A stretch of DNA of 64,000 bases from an uncultured Thermotogae bacterium (GTDB lineage Bacteria; Thermotogota; Thermotogae; Mesoaciditogales; Mesoaciditogaceae): contig CAJXLN010000003.1 of assembly GCA_913056255.1 (NCBI GenBank), positions 1 through 64,000 on the forward strand. The letters run 5' to 3'. The position numbers were made by a program, and so were the translations under genes. The notes beneath the pieces are model-generated. The model had not been told where the DNA came from, made no database searches, and saw only the letters and a list, made by a program, of their open reading frames with translations. Shown in pieces: positions 35,490-44,634 of the stretch (position 1 is the first letter of the stretch; each line of letters starts with the position of its first letter).

Positions 35490-35954
35490 TCACCAGTACG
35501 CGGCAATTGTGGTTGTAGCTACCACATCATAGCCATGAGGAGCATCTGCACTAGTGGCGCTTGACCACACCTTGTGAATATCAGCAGCCGGTATTCCGCC
35601 TTTATAGGCAACTCCGATAGTCACGGCAGTACTACCACTCGGCCACCCATCGCTGCTTACCACTGCAAGTGACTGCCCGGGAGTGGCGTCAACAATATCA
35701 TACTTACTGGTGTCGACTTTACCGGTTACAAGGTTTTTGGATTTGATCGTACCAATCGATGGTATTACATGATCTGTGTAAGCGTACTGTTGCGCTGCTG
35801 TGAGCAGAGATCTCATGTTTTCTGCCACTCTTGTCGCATTCGCATGATTTATGGCATTCAGTGCTACTGGAACCAACGCTCCCATCAATGCGGCTATAAC
35901 GGCCATAACTATGAGAAGTTCAATTAATGTAAAACCTTCTTTTCTTCTTTTCAC
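35490..35954 (-). CDS. Type IV pilin-like protein, paralogue 2
   Basis: GTG 35954 is preferred: GGAGGTG lies six bases before it, whereas the ATG at 35969 contains that site. The product starts MKRRKEGFTLIELLIVMAVIA, a class III signal cut before F7 with E+5, then ALMGALVPVALNAINHANAT as helix. The mature part (about 145 aa) is rich in Ala, Thr, Ser and ends AAYW, as paralogue 1 ends AKSW. Strong separate promoter and terminator suggest high independent expression, as for a major pilin. Confidence 0.88.
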   Translation of the reverse strand: MKRRKEGFTLIELLIVMAVIAALMGALVPVALNAINHANATRVAENMRSLLTAAQQYAYTDHVIPSIGTIKSKNLVTGKVDTSKYDIVDATPGQSLAVVSSDGWPSGSTAVTIGVAYKGGIPAADIHKVWSSATSADAPHGYDVVATTTIAAYW

Positions 35955-36000
35955 AACTAACACCTCCATTTTCGAAATTTGAAATCAAAGATCTATCAAT

Positions 36001-36029
36001 ATTCTATCATAGTATCGGATGCGGTGCAA
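36001..36029 (-). promoter_or_regulatory. Promoter of pilin 2
   Basis: On the minus strand TTGCAC (36024-36029), 17-nt spacer, TAGAAT (36001-36006), with TGA before the -10. The start falls about 40 bases before the GTG. Confidence 0.75.
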
Positions 36030-36096
36030 TAAAACTTTAGAAACTTTCTTTCAAATTGCATGGCTCAATTTATTGTAGCTTACAAATCTTGAATAC

Positions 36097-37326
36097 CTAA
36101 ATGAAAAAGCATTTCACAACGCTTCCTTCTGAAAGTTTTTCGATTTCCTTTGGCGCGATGAAAAAGCCATTTGCCTTTGAGAGAGCTGTAAAATCTCCAG
36201 AACCGTTATATCTCACACGATCGATTTCCAGATGTCCATCGCCTACCTTTACTTTACACGGCACGAAGTGCATCCTGTCTATCTTCTTTTTGAAGTTGAA
36301 TTTCAAAGTGCCATTAAAAACAGTCGGGTAGAGTCCGGAAGTTCCGAGAAGTTGCTCAACAAGATAGGTGACAAGCAGTCTGAAAACCGAAAAGGTGGAA
36401 ACGGGATTTCCAGGCATTCCGAATACCCACACGTCTTTCCCATCACGATTGATCGTTGCAATTACAGTCGGCTTTCCCGGCTTCATGGCAACCCTTTTTA
36501 CCATCACGTCGGCATGAAACTGGTTAAGAACTTTTAGCGTGAGATCTTTATCTCCAACAGATGATCCTCCCGTGATCAACAATATGTCTAAGTTCAGCCC
36601 TTTCTCAATCGCTTTGTGTATTTCATTTTCATTATCTTTCACCATCCCAAGATCGACGAATTCTTGATGAATCGCGTTGATCTGCGCACCGAGTGAGTAT
36701 TTGGAGGAATTCCTGATCTTACCGTCTTTTATCTCTTCATCCACATCGACGAGTTCATCACCTGTTGATATGACGCCTATCTTCAATTTCCTTTTAACAG
36801 GTATCTTTTTTAAACCCAACGAGCCTGCAAGGTTGATCGTTTTTGGCTCTATCAATTGCCCTTTTTTAAGTGCCAATTCCCCCTTTTTAAGATCTTCGCC
36901 TTTTATCGCAATATTCGCAAATTTTTTCGGGATCTTCAAGAGTTTCACAACACCGTTTTTTTCTTCACATATTTCGAATTCTGCGACTGTATCACAGAAT
37001 TTTGGAACGGAGCCACCGGTCATTATCCTCACACATTCCCCGGCTTTTAACTTCACATCTTCATCTCCTGGATGTCCGGCAAGTACGGATCCTTTGACTT
37101 TAAGTACCGGATTTTCAGTTGCTTCAACATCTTCGTATCGAAATGCAAATCCGTCCATTGCAGAACGATTGAATGGCGGGAAATCGTAGTCGGATATTAT
37201 ATCCCTCCCGATTACTCTACCCACCGCATCTAAAAGTCCCACCTCTTCAACAGATTCGATCTCGGCAGACTTGTTCTTCAAAATATCCATGACTTCATCG
37301 AATTCGGTCATTTCCCTTTTTTCCAC
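36097..37326 (-). CDS. moeA: Molybdopterin molybdenumtransferase MoeA
   Basis: A 409-aa MoeA that inserts molybdate (or tungstate) into adenylated molybdopterin. Visible marks: PPFNRSAMDGFAF near the N-terminus, VRIMTGGSVP, ISTGDELV and LITGGSSVGDKD, and GMPGNPVS. GTG 37326 is chosen because AAGGAG is eight bases upstream, in the mog end; the longer reading lacks a site. Mog lies one base upstream. No other cofactor genes or molybdoenzymes are in the window. Confidence 0.93.
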   Translation of the reverse strand: MEKREMTEFDEVMDILKNKSAEIESVEEVGLLDAVGRVIGRDIISDYDFPPFNRSAMDGFAFRYEDVEATENPVLKVKGSVLAGHPGDEDVKLKAGECVRIMTGGSVPKFCDTVAEFEICEEKNGVVKLLKIPKKFANIAIKGEDLKKGELALKKGQLIEPKTINLAGSLGLKKIPVKRKLKIGVISTGDELVDVDEEIKDGKIRNSSKYSLGAQINAIHQEFVDLGMVKDNENEIHKAIEKGLNLDILLITGGSSVGDKDLTLKVLNQFHADVMVKRVAMKPGKPTVIATINRDGKDVWVFGMPGNPVSTFSVFRLLVTYLVEQLLGTSGLYPTVFNGTLKFNFKKKIDRMHFVPCKVKVGDGHLEIDRVRYNGSGDFTALSKANGFFIAPKEIEKLSEGSVVKCFFI

Positions 37327-37327
37327 T

Positions 37328-37801
37328 TTAAAAGCTCCTTCCTTGCAATATGTTGATGCCATGAGGTATCATGTCAAGTATCACTTCCAGATTTTCTTGA
37401 ACCCCTTTAGGATTTCCCGGAAGATTTACGATAAGCGTTTGTTTTCTTATCCCTGCAACTGCTCTTGAAAGGATGGATTGTGGAGATTTTTTAAACGAGA
37501 ACATTCTCATAGCTTCTGGAAGTCCCGGTGTTTCTTTCTCTATCACTTCTTTCGTAGCCTCTGGAGTAACGTCTCTTGGGCTGAAGCCCGTTCCGCCAGT
37601 GGTGAGTACAAGATCAACTTTCAGATCATCACAGAATTCTCTCAATTTCCCAGAAATCATTTCCTTTTCATCTGGAACCATTTCGTACGCCACGACTTTT
37701 CCAATGCTCTTGATCATATCTCTTATGACTTGAGAACTCGTGTCCTTCCTTTCCCCTCTTGAACCTTTATCGCTTGCCGTCAATATCGCAATTCTTATCA
37801 T
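37328..37801 (-). CDS. mog: Molybdopterin adenylyltransferase, MogA/MoaB family
   Basis: The 157-aa enzyme adenylates molybdopterin before metal insertion by MoeA. Family motifs are ILTASDKGSRGERKDTS at the N-terminus, LVLTTGGTGFSPRDVTPEA near residue 65 and LPGNPKGVQENL near the C-terminus. ATG has AGGAGGT four to five bases upstream. Coupled to moeA. Confidence 0.93.
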   Translation of the reverse strand: MIRIAILTASDKGSRGERKDTSSQVIRDMIKSIGKVVAYEMVPDEKEMISGKLREFCDDLKVDLVLTTGGTGFSPRDVTPEATKEVIEKETPGLPEAMRMFSFKKSPQSILSRAVAGIRKQTLIVNLPGNPKGVQENLEVILDMIPHGINILQGRSF

Positions 37802-37842
37802 AAGTACCTCCTTTACGCTAACACTGAATGAAGATCACAAAG

Positions 37843-37871
37843 AGTATACCTTTAAGCATTCTAATAAGCAA
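37843..37871 (-). promoter_or_regulatory. Promoter of mog-moeA
   Basis: On the minus strand TTGCTT (37866-37871) and TATACT (37843-37848) are 17 nt apart. The leader is about 35 nt, too short for a molybdenum-cofactor riboswitch. The rest of the 37872-38028 gap holds a plus-strand extended -10 (TGGTAAAAT, 37986-37994) for the next gene and nothing else I can support. Confidence 0.7.
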
Positions 37872-38028
37872 TAACAACTACAGTGTACAATAGAAATATG
37901 TCAAAATTATGAATTGTCTATCAACCTGACGAGATTCTAATAAGTATGAATGTCGCACCTGCACACCACACAATCACTTGATTCATGGTAAAATCACACC
38001 GAAGCTCATAAGGCTGGAGGTGTGAATT

Positions 38029-38571
38029 TTGTTGCATGGCTACATTCAATTTGTAGAAAATTATCCACTGTTTTCGGCTGTGATTCAATTTGCAATTCTG
38101 GGAACACTGGGCGAAGCGGTGTCTCGGAAGGTTGCTCACCAGAAAATTTTCAATTTCTTTGTTGGACTGAGAAAAGCTATTGTGTGGTCGATTTTGGCGA
38201 TCATGATCAAGTACGCTTTTGTGGGATTTTTTGGGTTCACTCATTCGCTCGTTTTGGCCAATCTTTTGCCTCAATCGGCCGATAAAGTGATCTTCGTTCG
38301 TGCATTTTTCGTGTCCGCATTCACGAATTTGATCTTTGGTCCTATCATGATCTACTCGCATAGATTTCTTGACAATCTTCTCATGAGAAGGGGTAGAAAC
38401 TACTCGAACATCAACGGGGCACTTTGGACACTTGTTTGGTTTTGGATACCGGCACACACCCTAACATTTTCTTTACCTGCAACTTACCAAATCGGTTTGG
38501 CCGCTTTGTGGTCAATCGTTTTGGGAGGCATACTTGGATATTTTGAATCTAAGAAGGCAACGAAGAATTGA
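38029..38571 (+). CDS. Mpv17-like integral membrane protein
   Basis: The 180-aa protein has four hydrophobic segments. FGPIMIYSHRFLDNLLMRR resembles the GPxxHxWYxxLD motif of Mpv17/PMP22 proteins, and the C-terminal W-x-x-P-A-H and final helix have similar spacing; resemblance is partial, so the name is tentative. TTG 38029 is eight bases after GGAGG. It overlaps murC by 4 bases, forming an operon with murC and tatD. Confidence 0.6.
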   Translation: MLHGYIQFVENYPLFSAVIQFAILGTLGEAVSRKVAHQKIFNFFVGLRKAIVWSILAIMIKYAFVGFFGFTHSLVLANLLPQSADKVIFVRAFFVSAFTNLIFGPIMIYSHRFLDNLLMRRGRNYSNINGALWTLVWFWIPAHTLTFSLPATYQIGLAALWSIVLGGILGYFESKKATKN

Positions 38572-39863
38572 GAATACATTTCATAGGCATAGGAGGTATG
38601 GGTTTAAGTGCCCTCGCGATGTATTTCAAATCGCTTGGAAATGATGTGTCTGGAAGTGATGTGTCATCCGGATTAATGGTGAAAAAATTGATGGATCATG
38701 GTGTAAATGTTAAAATCGGACATGCGCATGTGGATAAGAGTATCGATTTGATCGTGAAGTCATCAGCCGTTTCAAACAATGATCCAGAAATTTTGCAGGC
38801 CAGCGAACTTGGAATTCCAGTGATCGATAGAATGACTTTTTTCGCAAAATACATCAAGCCTTTTGTGGGAATCACAGGAACTGATGGAAAGAGCTCTACC
38901 ACTCACATGACGGCATGGATAGCTCTTAAAAATAGAATGGATCCGATTCTTTTGTGCGGTGCGATTTCCAGAGATCTTGAGGATACTAACTTCAGAATGG
39001 GAAAAGGTGGGATCGTTGCAGAGGTTGACGAATCCGATCCCAAAATGGGAAGAGTTCGATCGGAAATCGCGTGTTTGACCAATCTTCGATACGATCACCT
39101 CGAGAGATACGGAAATGATCCCAAAAACCAACTCAGAACGATCAAAGAATTCTTGAATAACGCTCACCGTACAGTGGTACCAGACAACTTCGATTTTGAT
39201 GCGTCGATCACATTTGGGAAATCAGGCACTTTGGCATTTGAGAAATTGAATTCGACTTTCTCAGAACAAGTATTTGAGGTAAAGTACAAGGGAGAAAAAC
39301 AGATCGTTCACCTTCCAGTTCCTGGCAGTCACCAGATTTACAACGCACTTGCGGCCATTGGTAGCGGAATTTCCATGGGAATATCTTTAAAAAATTGTGC
39401 CGATGCTCTTTCAGACTATCCGGGATTGCGTAGAAGACTTGAGACACTCTACTTCAACAAAAACGTCGTGGTTATAGATGATTACGCGCACACACCAGAT
39501 GAAGTGTACGCTGCAATAAGAGCGGTTAAGCCTTACTTCAAAAAAGTAACGGCAATATTCGAACCTCATCGTTACACGAGATTTGTACGGGAGTACAAAA
39601 AATTTGCCATCTCTCTATCAGAAGTGGACAAAATTTTTGTGACGGACATATTCGGAGCTTTTGAAGCGGGAAATGCGAATTCGAATCTTTTGGTCGAAGA
39701 ACTAAAAAATTTGAATACCAACGCCGAATTTGCGAAAATGAAAGAGATCCCCACGAAGCTCTTGAAAGCTCCAAAAAGCGAAGCCTATTTGTTCATGGGC
39801 GCTGGGGAGATTACAAATGCGGCGCATGAATTTGCCGAGAAATTGGAGGAATTGAAATGGTAG
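38568..39863 (+). CDS. murC: UDP-N-acetylmuramate-L-alanine ligase
   Basis: The 431-aa Mur ligase adds L-Ala to UDP-MurNAc in peptidoglycan synthesis. IHFIGIGGMGLSALA is the UDP-binding N-terminal domain, VGITGTDGKSSTTHM the P-loop, DESDPKMG the carbamate/metal region, and DDYAHTPDEV plus EPHRYTRF mark the C-terminal domain. A typical P-loop reads GTHGKTTT; here GTDGKSST. Mpl-like peptide ligases have similar motifs, but murA elsewhere in the window and length favour MurC. TTG start overlaps the upstream TGA. Confidence 0.88.
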   Translation: MRIHFIGIGGMGLSALAMYFKSLGNDVSGSDVSSGLMVKKLMDHGVNVKIGHAHVDKSIDLIVKSSAVSNNDPEILQASELGIPVIDRMTFFAKYIKPFVGITGTDGKSSTTHMTAWIALKNRMDPILLCGAISRDLEDTNFRMGKGGIVAEVDESDPKMGRVRSEIACLTNLRYDHLERYGNDPKNQLRTIKEFLNNAHRTVVPDNFDFDASITFGKSGTLAFEKLNSTFSEQVFEVKYKGEKQIVHLPVPGSHQIYNALAAIGSGISMGISLKNCADALSDYPGLRRRLETLYFNKNVVVIDDYAHTPDEVYAAIRAVKPYFKKVTAIFEPHRYTRFVREYKKFAISLSEVDKIFVTDIFGAFEAGNANSNLLVEELKNLNTNAEFAKMKEIPTKLLKAPKSEAYLFMGAGEITNAAHEFAEKLEELKW

Positions 39864-40651
39864 ATACACATGTGCACCTCAGCATGAAAGATTTTGATGA
39901 AGACAGGGAAGAAATAGTCAACCATTTTGATGAGGACGGTATCGAGTTTGTAGTGGAAGTCGGTTACAACATGGAATCAAGTAAACGAGCGGTGGAATTC
40001 GCGCTATCACATTCGCAAATTTACTCTGCTATCGGTGTTCATCCTCACGATGTGAAAACGCTTCATGGAGATTGGATATCGATGTTAAGGATGCTTTCAA
40101 AGAATAAAAAGGTTGTCGCGATCGGGGAAATAGGTCTCGATTACTACAGAGATCTCTCGCCTCGTGCCATTCAAAAAGAATCTTTTGAGAAGCAACTTGA
40201 ATTGGCTGAAAATTTGAATCTTCCCGTCATATTTCACATACGTGATGCTTACCTCGATGCACGTGAAATCATCAAAAAACACGATGTTAGAGGAGTCGTT
40301 CACAGTTTCAACGGAACATTGGAAGACGCAAAAGATTTTCTAAGTATGGGATTCTACATAGGTGTTGGAGGAATAGCCACTTATAAAAAAAGTGATACTC
40401 TGCGTCAGATCATATCTGAAATTCCAATCGATCGATTGTTGATCGAAACGGATTCTCCCTACCTCTTTCCTCGAATGCCAAAAAGACATGTTCCACAGGA
40501 GAATCCAATATCCCGAAATGTGCGAGGACACAGAAATGAACCCAAATATGTAAGATTCGTAGCAGAACTTCTTTCCGTGCTCTTTGCCATGCCCTTTGAA
40601 GAAATAGAGAAGATCACAACTCAAAATGCCAGGGATCTATTTGATGTTTAA
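39857..40651 (+). CDS. tatD: TatD-family metal-dependent hydrolase
   Basis: A 264-aa TIM-barrel nuclease/hydrolase. Metal ligands: DTHVHL at the N-terminus, GEIGLDYYRD near residue 92, IFHIRDA, VHSFNG and the C-terminal ETDSPYLFP. Homologues act as 3'-5' DNases or D-aminoacyl-tRNA deacylase-like enzymes; the exact substrate is unknown. The PRNARDLF-like ending TTQNARDLF is standard. ATG overlaps the murC stop. Confidence 0.9.
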   Translation: MVDTHVHLSMKDFDEDREEIVNHFDEDGIEFVVEVGYNMESSKRAVEFALSHSQIYSAIGVHPHDVKTLHGDWISMLRMLSKNKKVVAIGEIGLDYYRDLSPRAIQKESFEKQLELAENLNLPVIFHIRDAYLDAREIIKKHDVRGVVHSFNGTLEDAKDFLSMGFYIGVGGIATYKKSDTLRQIISEIPIDRLLIETDSPYLFPRMPKRHVPQENPISRNVRGHRNEPKYVRFVAELLSVLFAMPFEEIEKITTQNARDLFDV

Positions 40652-40679
40652 TCGTACATACTAAAAAGTAAAAAGATGG

Positions 40680-40724
40680 TATAATGTGAATACCCGTTCT
40701 GCCTTGTGCAGGACCAATAAGTCC
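40680..40724 (+). promoter_or_regulatory. Extended -10 promoter and structured leader of rpsF operon
   Basis: TGGTATAAT (-10 at 40680-40685) has no good -35. The leader begins CCG at 40694-40696 and has a 7-bp stem GTTCTGC/GCAGGAC (40696-40702 with 40708-40714). GGAC 40711-40714 can pair instead with GTCC 40721-40724. Two exclusive helices just before the Shine-Dalgarno fit autogenous control by S6/S18, known in other bacteria; the match to that motif is not proven. Confidence 0.55.
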
Positions 40725-40738
40725 ATGGGAGGTAAAAA

Positions 40739-41173
40739 ATGAGGATCTACGAGACAATGTTCATTGTCAATCCGGAACTTGACGATGAAACGAGGGAAGA
40801 TATAGCTAATCGTGTCAAGACCTGGATTGAGGAGAAAGTCAAAGGCACCATTAGAAAATTCGACAGATGGGGAATGCGTCAACTCGCTTTCAGAGTGAAC
40901 AAATTCTATCAAGGAGATTACACGGTTGTACTTTTTGACGCAGAACCATACAGTTTGAAAGCACTTGAAGAAATGTACAGGATTACCCCAGAAATATTCA
41001 GATGGATGATATTCAGAAGAGAAGACATTGAAAAACATCCACCAGTTGAAAAAGCAGAAGAAACATCCAATGAAGAGAAAAATGTGAATTCCGAAACATC
41101 TGAAGTCCCTGTTGAAAATTCGTCACCAGACGAAAGTGAATCAAAGGGGAGTTCAGAAGGTGAAGATTCGTGA
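40739..41173 (+). CDS. rpsF: 30S ribosomal protein S6
   Basis: Residues 1-95 are standard S6 (MRIYETMFIVNPELDDE, KFDRWGMRQLAFRVNKFYQGDY). A C-terminal extension of about 45 residues rich in Glu, Ser and Asn (VEKAEETSNEEKN) follows; acidic S6 tails occur in several lineages. S6 pairs with S18 in the platform of the 30S subunit. GGGAGG lies six to eight bases upstream. First gene of rpsF-ssb-rpsR-rplI. Confidence 0.97.
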   Translation: MRIYETMFIVNPELDDETREDIANRVKTWIEEKVKGTIRKFDRWGMRQLAFRVNKFYQGDYTVVLFDAEPYSLKALEEMYRITPEIFRWMIFRREDIEKHPPVEKAEETSNEEKNVNSETSEVPVENSSPDESESKGSSEGEDS

Positions 41174-41601
41174 ATTACAACAAAGTAATACTTGTTGGAA
41201 GGATAACACATGATCCAGAACTGAAAGTTACGACAAGTGGCACCGAAGTTGTCAATTTTCAGCTTGCGGTTAATCGTTACGGTAAAGATCAAAAGGCGGA
41301 TTTTTTCAGAATAGTATGTTTTGGAAAAACTGCCGAATTTGTGAACAATTACGTAACCAAAGGTAGACTTTTGCTTGTGGAGGGAAGTTTGAGAAATAAC
41401 GTTTGGCAAGATAACACCGGGCAAAAGCGCTCTTCAATTGAAGTGATGGCAAATCGCGTGCAGCCTATGGAAAAGCACGGCGCAACACCATCACCGGAAA
41501 AAAATAACGAAGAATTCAAAGCAGAACCTGAAGGGCTAATACCTGAGATAAACGATGAAGACGATGATAATCCCGAAAAAAGTGACGAAATTCCCTTTTG
41601 A
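41170..41601 (+). CDS. ssb: Single-stranded DNA-binding protein
   Basis: The OB-fold (about 1-100) opens [19 protein letters not shown] and includes [13 protein letters not shown]. The linker is acidic and the final residues DEIPF form the conserved tip that recruits partner proteins. GTG start overlaps the rpsF stop (GTGA). Placement between rpsF and rpsR is the common bacterial order. Confidence 0.96.
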   Translation: MNYNKVILVGRITHDPELKVTTSGTEVVNFQLAVNRYGKDQKADFFRIVCFGKTAEFVNNYVTKGRLLLVEGSLRNNVWQDNTGQKRSSIEVMANRVQPMEKHGATPSPEKNNEEFKAEPEGLIPEINDEDDDNPEKSDEIPF

Positions 41602-41618
41602 ATTCATGGAGGTGTAAA

Positions 41619-41846
41619 ATGGCAACGAAATTCAGAGCAAGAAAGAAAAAGAAATGTACATTCTGTTCAAACGATATTACTTACATAGATTATAAGGATG
41701 TGAAAACGATAAAAAGATACGTAAGTGATAAGGGTAAAATATTACCAAAACGTGTTACCGGCACGTGTGTCAAGCATCAAAGAATGCTCTCAAAAGCGAT
41801 AAAGCGTGCAAGACAGATGGCATTGATACCTTACACTAAAAACTGA
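41619..41846 (+). CDS. rpsR: 30S ribosomal protein S18
   Basis: ATG 41619 follows GGAGGTG by five bases and gives 75 aa: a basic start [13 protein letters not shown] with CTFC (half zinc-knuckle), [20 protein letters not shown] and [21 protein letters not shown]. The longer reading to 41598 overlaps ssb and lacks a site. Confidence 0.97.
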   Translation: MATKFRARKKKKCTFCSNDITYIDYKDVKTIKRYVSDKGKILPKRVTGTCVKHQRMLSKAIKRARQMALIPYTKN

Positions 41847-41871
41847 TTAAGAGGCCGTTTGGGCCTCTTAA
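41847..41871 (+). other. Intercistronic hairpin between rpsR and rplI
   Basis: A perfect 10-bp stem TTAAGAGGCC/GGCCTCTTAA with a 5-nt loop lies directly after the rpsR stop. There is no T run after it, so it is more likely an mRNA stability or processing element than a terminator. Confidence 0.6.
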
Positions 41872-41889
41872 AAGTATGGGGGCGATTTT

Positions 41890-42342
41890 GTGAAGGTTTT
41901 TCTTTTGAAGGACGTTAAATCACTTGGTAAAGCTGGAGAAATAGTTAAAGTCTCTGATGGGTACGGAAGAAACTATCTGATTCCCAAAGGTCTCGCCGCA
42001 GTGGCTACTACGAATATCGTCGATCAAGTGAAGGGGAAAAAACGCATCGAAGAAAAAAAGCGTAAGGAAAACATAAGAAAAGCCAATGAGAAATTAAACA
42101 CTTTGCTAAAAGAAGTGATCACCATACGCAGCCGAGCCGGAAATGGCGAAAAACTTTATGGGGCCATAACATCTTCGGATGTAGCCGAAAAGATATCCGA
42201 GTACCTTGGAGAGAAATTCGATAGAAAAAACATAGAAATGAAGCCTTTAAAATCACTTGGTCTCCATGAAATCAAGGTCAAATTTGGAAACGGCGTTTCT
42301 GGAAAAATAAAAATAAAGGTGGAACGCGAGGAGCATAGTTAA
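41890..42342 (+). CDS. rplI: 50S ribosomal protein L9
   Basis: The 150-aa L9 has the N-terminal RNA-binding motif [34 protein letters not shown], shown here only as [15 protein letters not shown], a long lysine-rich helix, and the C-terminal domain with [20 protein letters not shown] 41890 has GGGGGCG six bases upstream. Confidence 0.97.
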   Translation: MKVFLLKDVKSLGKAGEIVKVSDGYGRNYLIPKGLAAVATTNIVDQVKGKKRIEEKKRKENIRKANEKLNTLLKEVITIRSRAGNGEKLYGAITSSDVAEKISEYLGEKFDRKNIEMKPLKSLGLHEIKVKFGNGVSGKIKIKVEREEHS

Positions 42343-42345
42343 GAA

Positions 42346-43194
42346 TTGAAACTTATAATATCTTCAAAAGCATTGTATTCGACATGGATGTACTATTCTC
42401 CGGACAGAATGTTGATAGATTGTGGAGAAGGTGCAAGTACTCATCTTGGAAACAAGTCTTTCGCAATCAAACGGATCTTCATAACTCATGGACATGCTGA
42501 TCACATAGCAGGTCTTTGGGGATTGGTTAACACCAGAAATAATGCCATGGGCAACAAAGAAAAGGGTTTGGAAATATACTACCCGAGAGGCGGAAAATCT
42601 GTTGAAAAATTTTTAAACTTCATAGTGAGGGTCAACAGCAATCTCAAGTACAATTTGAAAATCAGGCCTCTGGATGTCGGAGAAGAAGTGATTCTTCACA
42701 GAACTGGTTCAGCACAACGTGTCATAAGACCATTCAAGACTCATCACACGATCAGTGAGGAGAGCTTTGGGTATAATATTTACGAAAAGCGAAAACATCT
42801 CAAACCTGAATACAGAAATTTAGAACAAGTAGAGATATTGCAACTCGTTAAAAAGCTCGGAAGAAATGCCGTTACCGTTGAGTATGAGCATAAAATACTC
42901 ACGGTTAGCGGGGATTCTATTCCCATATCCATTGAAGATGCGTTTGAAACGGATTTACTCGTTCATGAGTCCACTTTTTTAAACGAAAACGATCGAAGGG
43001 GAAACAATCATTCCTCGATCGAAGAGGTTTTGGAACTCGCAAAGTTGGCTCATGTCAAAGCCGTTATTCTTTACCACATATCTACAAGATATGAGAGGAA
43101 TATAAGGCGTCTTGTGGGTAGGGCAATAAAAGAGTTAGAGATCGAGATTCCGGTGATGTACGTTCATCCATCCAAAATTTTTACTTTGAATTGA
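42346..43194 (+). CDS. rnz: Ribonuclease Z
   Basis: A 282-aa metallo-beta-lactamase-fold endonuclease that trims tRNA 3' ends. The metal motif is THGHADHIAGLWGL (HxHxDH), with DCGEGAS before it, VSGDS near 190, HESTF near 210 and a final H in ILYHIST. Length matches the short Thermotoga maritima enzyme. Both tRNAs in this window encode CCA, for which T. maritima RNase Z is reported to cut after CCA. TTG start, three bases after the rplI stop. Confidence 0.92.
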   Translation: MKLIISSKALYSTWMYYSPDRMLIDCGEGASTHLGNKSFAIKRIFITHGHADHIAGLWGLVNTRNNAMGNKEKGLEIYYPRGGKSVEKFLNFIVRVNSNLKYNLKIRPLDVGEEVILHRTGSAQRVIRPFKTHHTISEESFGYNIYEKRKHLKPEYRNLEQVEILQLVKKLGRNAVTVEYEHKILTVSGDSIPISIEDAFETDLLVHESTFLNENDRRGNNHSSIEEVLELAKLAHVKAVILYHISTRYERNIRRLVGRAIKELEIEIPVMYVHPSKIFTLN

Positions 43195-43197
43195 GAT

Positions 43198-43638
43198 GTG
43201 AAAATGGTGTATTTGATATTCTGGATCGTACTGGGAATTGCTCTGAGTGCAGCAGAGATCTTCATTCCAACCTTTTTTCTCTTTTGGTTTGGATTGGGAG
43301 CATTTTCGGCTGCCGTTGTGTCTGTCTTCTATGGCATTGTACCCCAGCTTGTTGCTTTTATCGTCGTCTCTGCTTTACTTTTGATCTTCACGCGACCAAT
43401 AGCCGTTAAGACATTTCTAAGAAAAGAATCACCCGAGAAGATCAACATAGACTCAATAATTGGAGAGAGTGCAGAGGTTGTGAAGCGTATAGATCCGACA
43501 GCAGGAACGGGCATGGTGAGAATAAACGGAGAACTCTGGCGAGCAGTTACCGAAGACAACTCCATTGTAGAAATTGGTAATCGCGTTTTGATAAAAAAAA
43601 TCGATGGTACAAAATTAGTGGTTAAAAAATTACAATAA
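43198..43638 (+). CDS. NfeD-family membrane protein
   Basis: The 146-aa short-type NfeD has three N-terminal helices (about 4-70) and a C-terminal OB-fold domain (about 80-146) with ESAEVVKRIDPTAGTGMVRI and ELWRAVTEDN. NfeD proteins accompany SPFH proteins and are thought to organise membrane microdomains. The GTG start is four bases from the rnz stop; an SPFH gene follows after 57 bases. Confidence 0.9.
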   Translation: MKMVYLIFWIVLGIALSAAEIFIPTFFLFWFGLGAFSAAVVSVFYGIVPQLVAFIVVSALLLIFTRPIAVKTFLRKESPEKINIDSIIGESAEVVKRIDPTAGTGMVRINGELWRAVTEDNSIVEIGNRVLIKKIDGTKLVVKKLQ

Positions 43639-43695
43639 CACGATTGCCATTTTCAAATAAAAACGCACTTCGTCAATTTCAAAAGGAGGATAGTT

Positions 43696-44634
43696 GTGGA
43701 TATCATAAGTATTTCAGTACTGGTGATTGTAATATTCGTATTTTTGCTCATTTTAGCTATAACCGGCATAAAGATCATAAGACCTTACCAAAAGGGATTG
43801 GTCGAGCGTCTTGGAAAATTCAGACATCAGATCGAACCTGGTTTGAATTTGATCATTCCGTTCTTTGATCGAGTTATCAAAGTCGATATGCGTGAACACG
43901 TCATAGACGTTCCACCTCAGGAAGTCATAACGGAGGACAACGTCGTTGTCGCTGTTGATGCTATCATATACTACGAAGTCTCGGATGCTTTTAAGGTAGT
44001 GTACAACGTCAAGAATTTTGAGAGTGCGGCAATTAAGCTGGCACAGACCAATTTGAGAAACGTGATAGGTGAGCTCGAGCTCGATCAAACTTTGACGTCC
44101 AGAGAAAAGGTGAATTTGAAACTCCGTGAGGTTCTTGACGATGCAACTGACAAATGGGGCGTGAGAATTACAAGGGTAGAACTCAAAAAGATCGATCCGC
44201 CAAGAGACATTACCGATGCCATGAGCCAACAAATGAAAGCCGAACGTACTAAACGTGCTGCTATCCTTCAGGCACAAGGAGTAAAACAATCCCAAATTCT
44301 TCAAGCAGAGGGACAAAAGCAATCCCAAATACTCAAAGCGGAAGGTCAAGCCGCGGCAATTAAGAAAATGGCCGACGCAGATAAATACAAGCTCCAAATT
44401 GAAGCGGAAGGTCAAGCACTTGCCATAAAAACCGTTTTCGATGCTATACATTCTGGAAACCCGACTCCAGATCTTCTGACGGTGAAATACCTTGAAGCAC
44501 TTGGGACGATAGCAGATGGTAAATCTACGAAGATATTTCTTCCATTTGAGACATCCGGTATACTGTCCAGTTTAGGGGCAATTGGAGAGATGTTCAAAAA
44601 AGATGATACTAAAAAAGGAGAGGAAAAATCTTAG
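43696..44634 (+). CDS. SPFH/band 7 (stomatin, QmcA-type) membrane protein
   Basis: The 312-aa protein has one N-terminal helix (about 5-25), then the SPFH domain starting [16 protein letters not shown] with [20 protein letters not shown] [17 protein letters not shown] coiled region follows with [20 protein letters not shown] and two more AEGQA copies. It would oligomerise at the membrane with NfeD. GTG 43696 has AAAGGAGG six bases upstream. Confidence 0.93.
   Translation: MDIISISVLVIVIFVFLLILAITGIKIIRPYQKGLVERLGKFRHQIEPGLNLIIPFFDRVIKVDMREHVIDVPPQEVITEDNVVVAVDAIIYYEVSDAFKVVYNVKNFESAAIKLAQTNLRNVIGELELDQTLTSREKVNLKLREVLDDATDKWGVRITRVELKKIDPPRDITDAMSQQMKAERTKRAAILQAQGVKQSQILQAEGQKQSQILKAEGQAAAIKKMADADKYKLQIEAEGQALAIKTVFDAIHSGNPTPDLLTVKYLEALGTIADGKSTKIFLPFETSGILSSLGAIGEMFKKDDTKKGEEKS

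Noticed and set aside
37802..37836. Molybdenum-cofactor riboswitch before mog
   Set aside because: The predicted leader is only about 35 nt and shows no complex fold.
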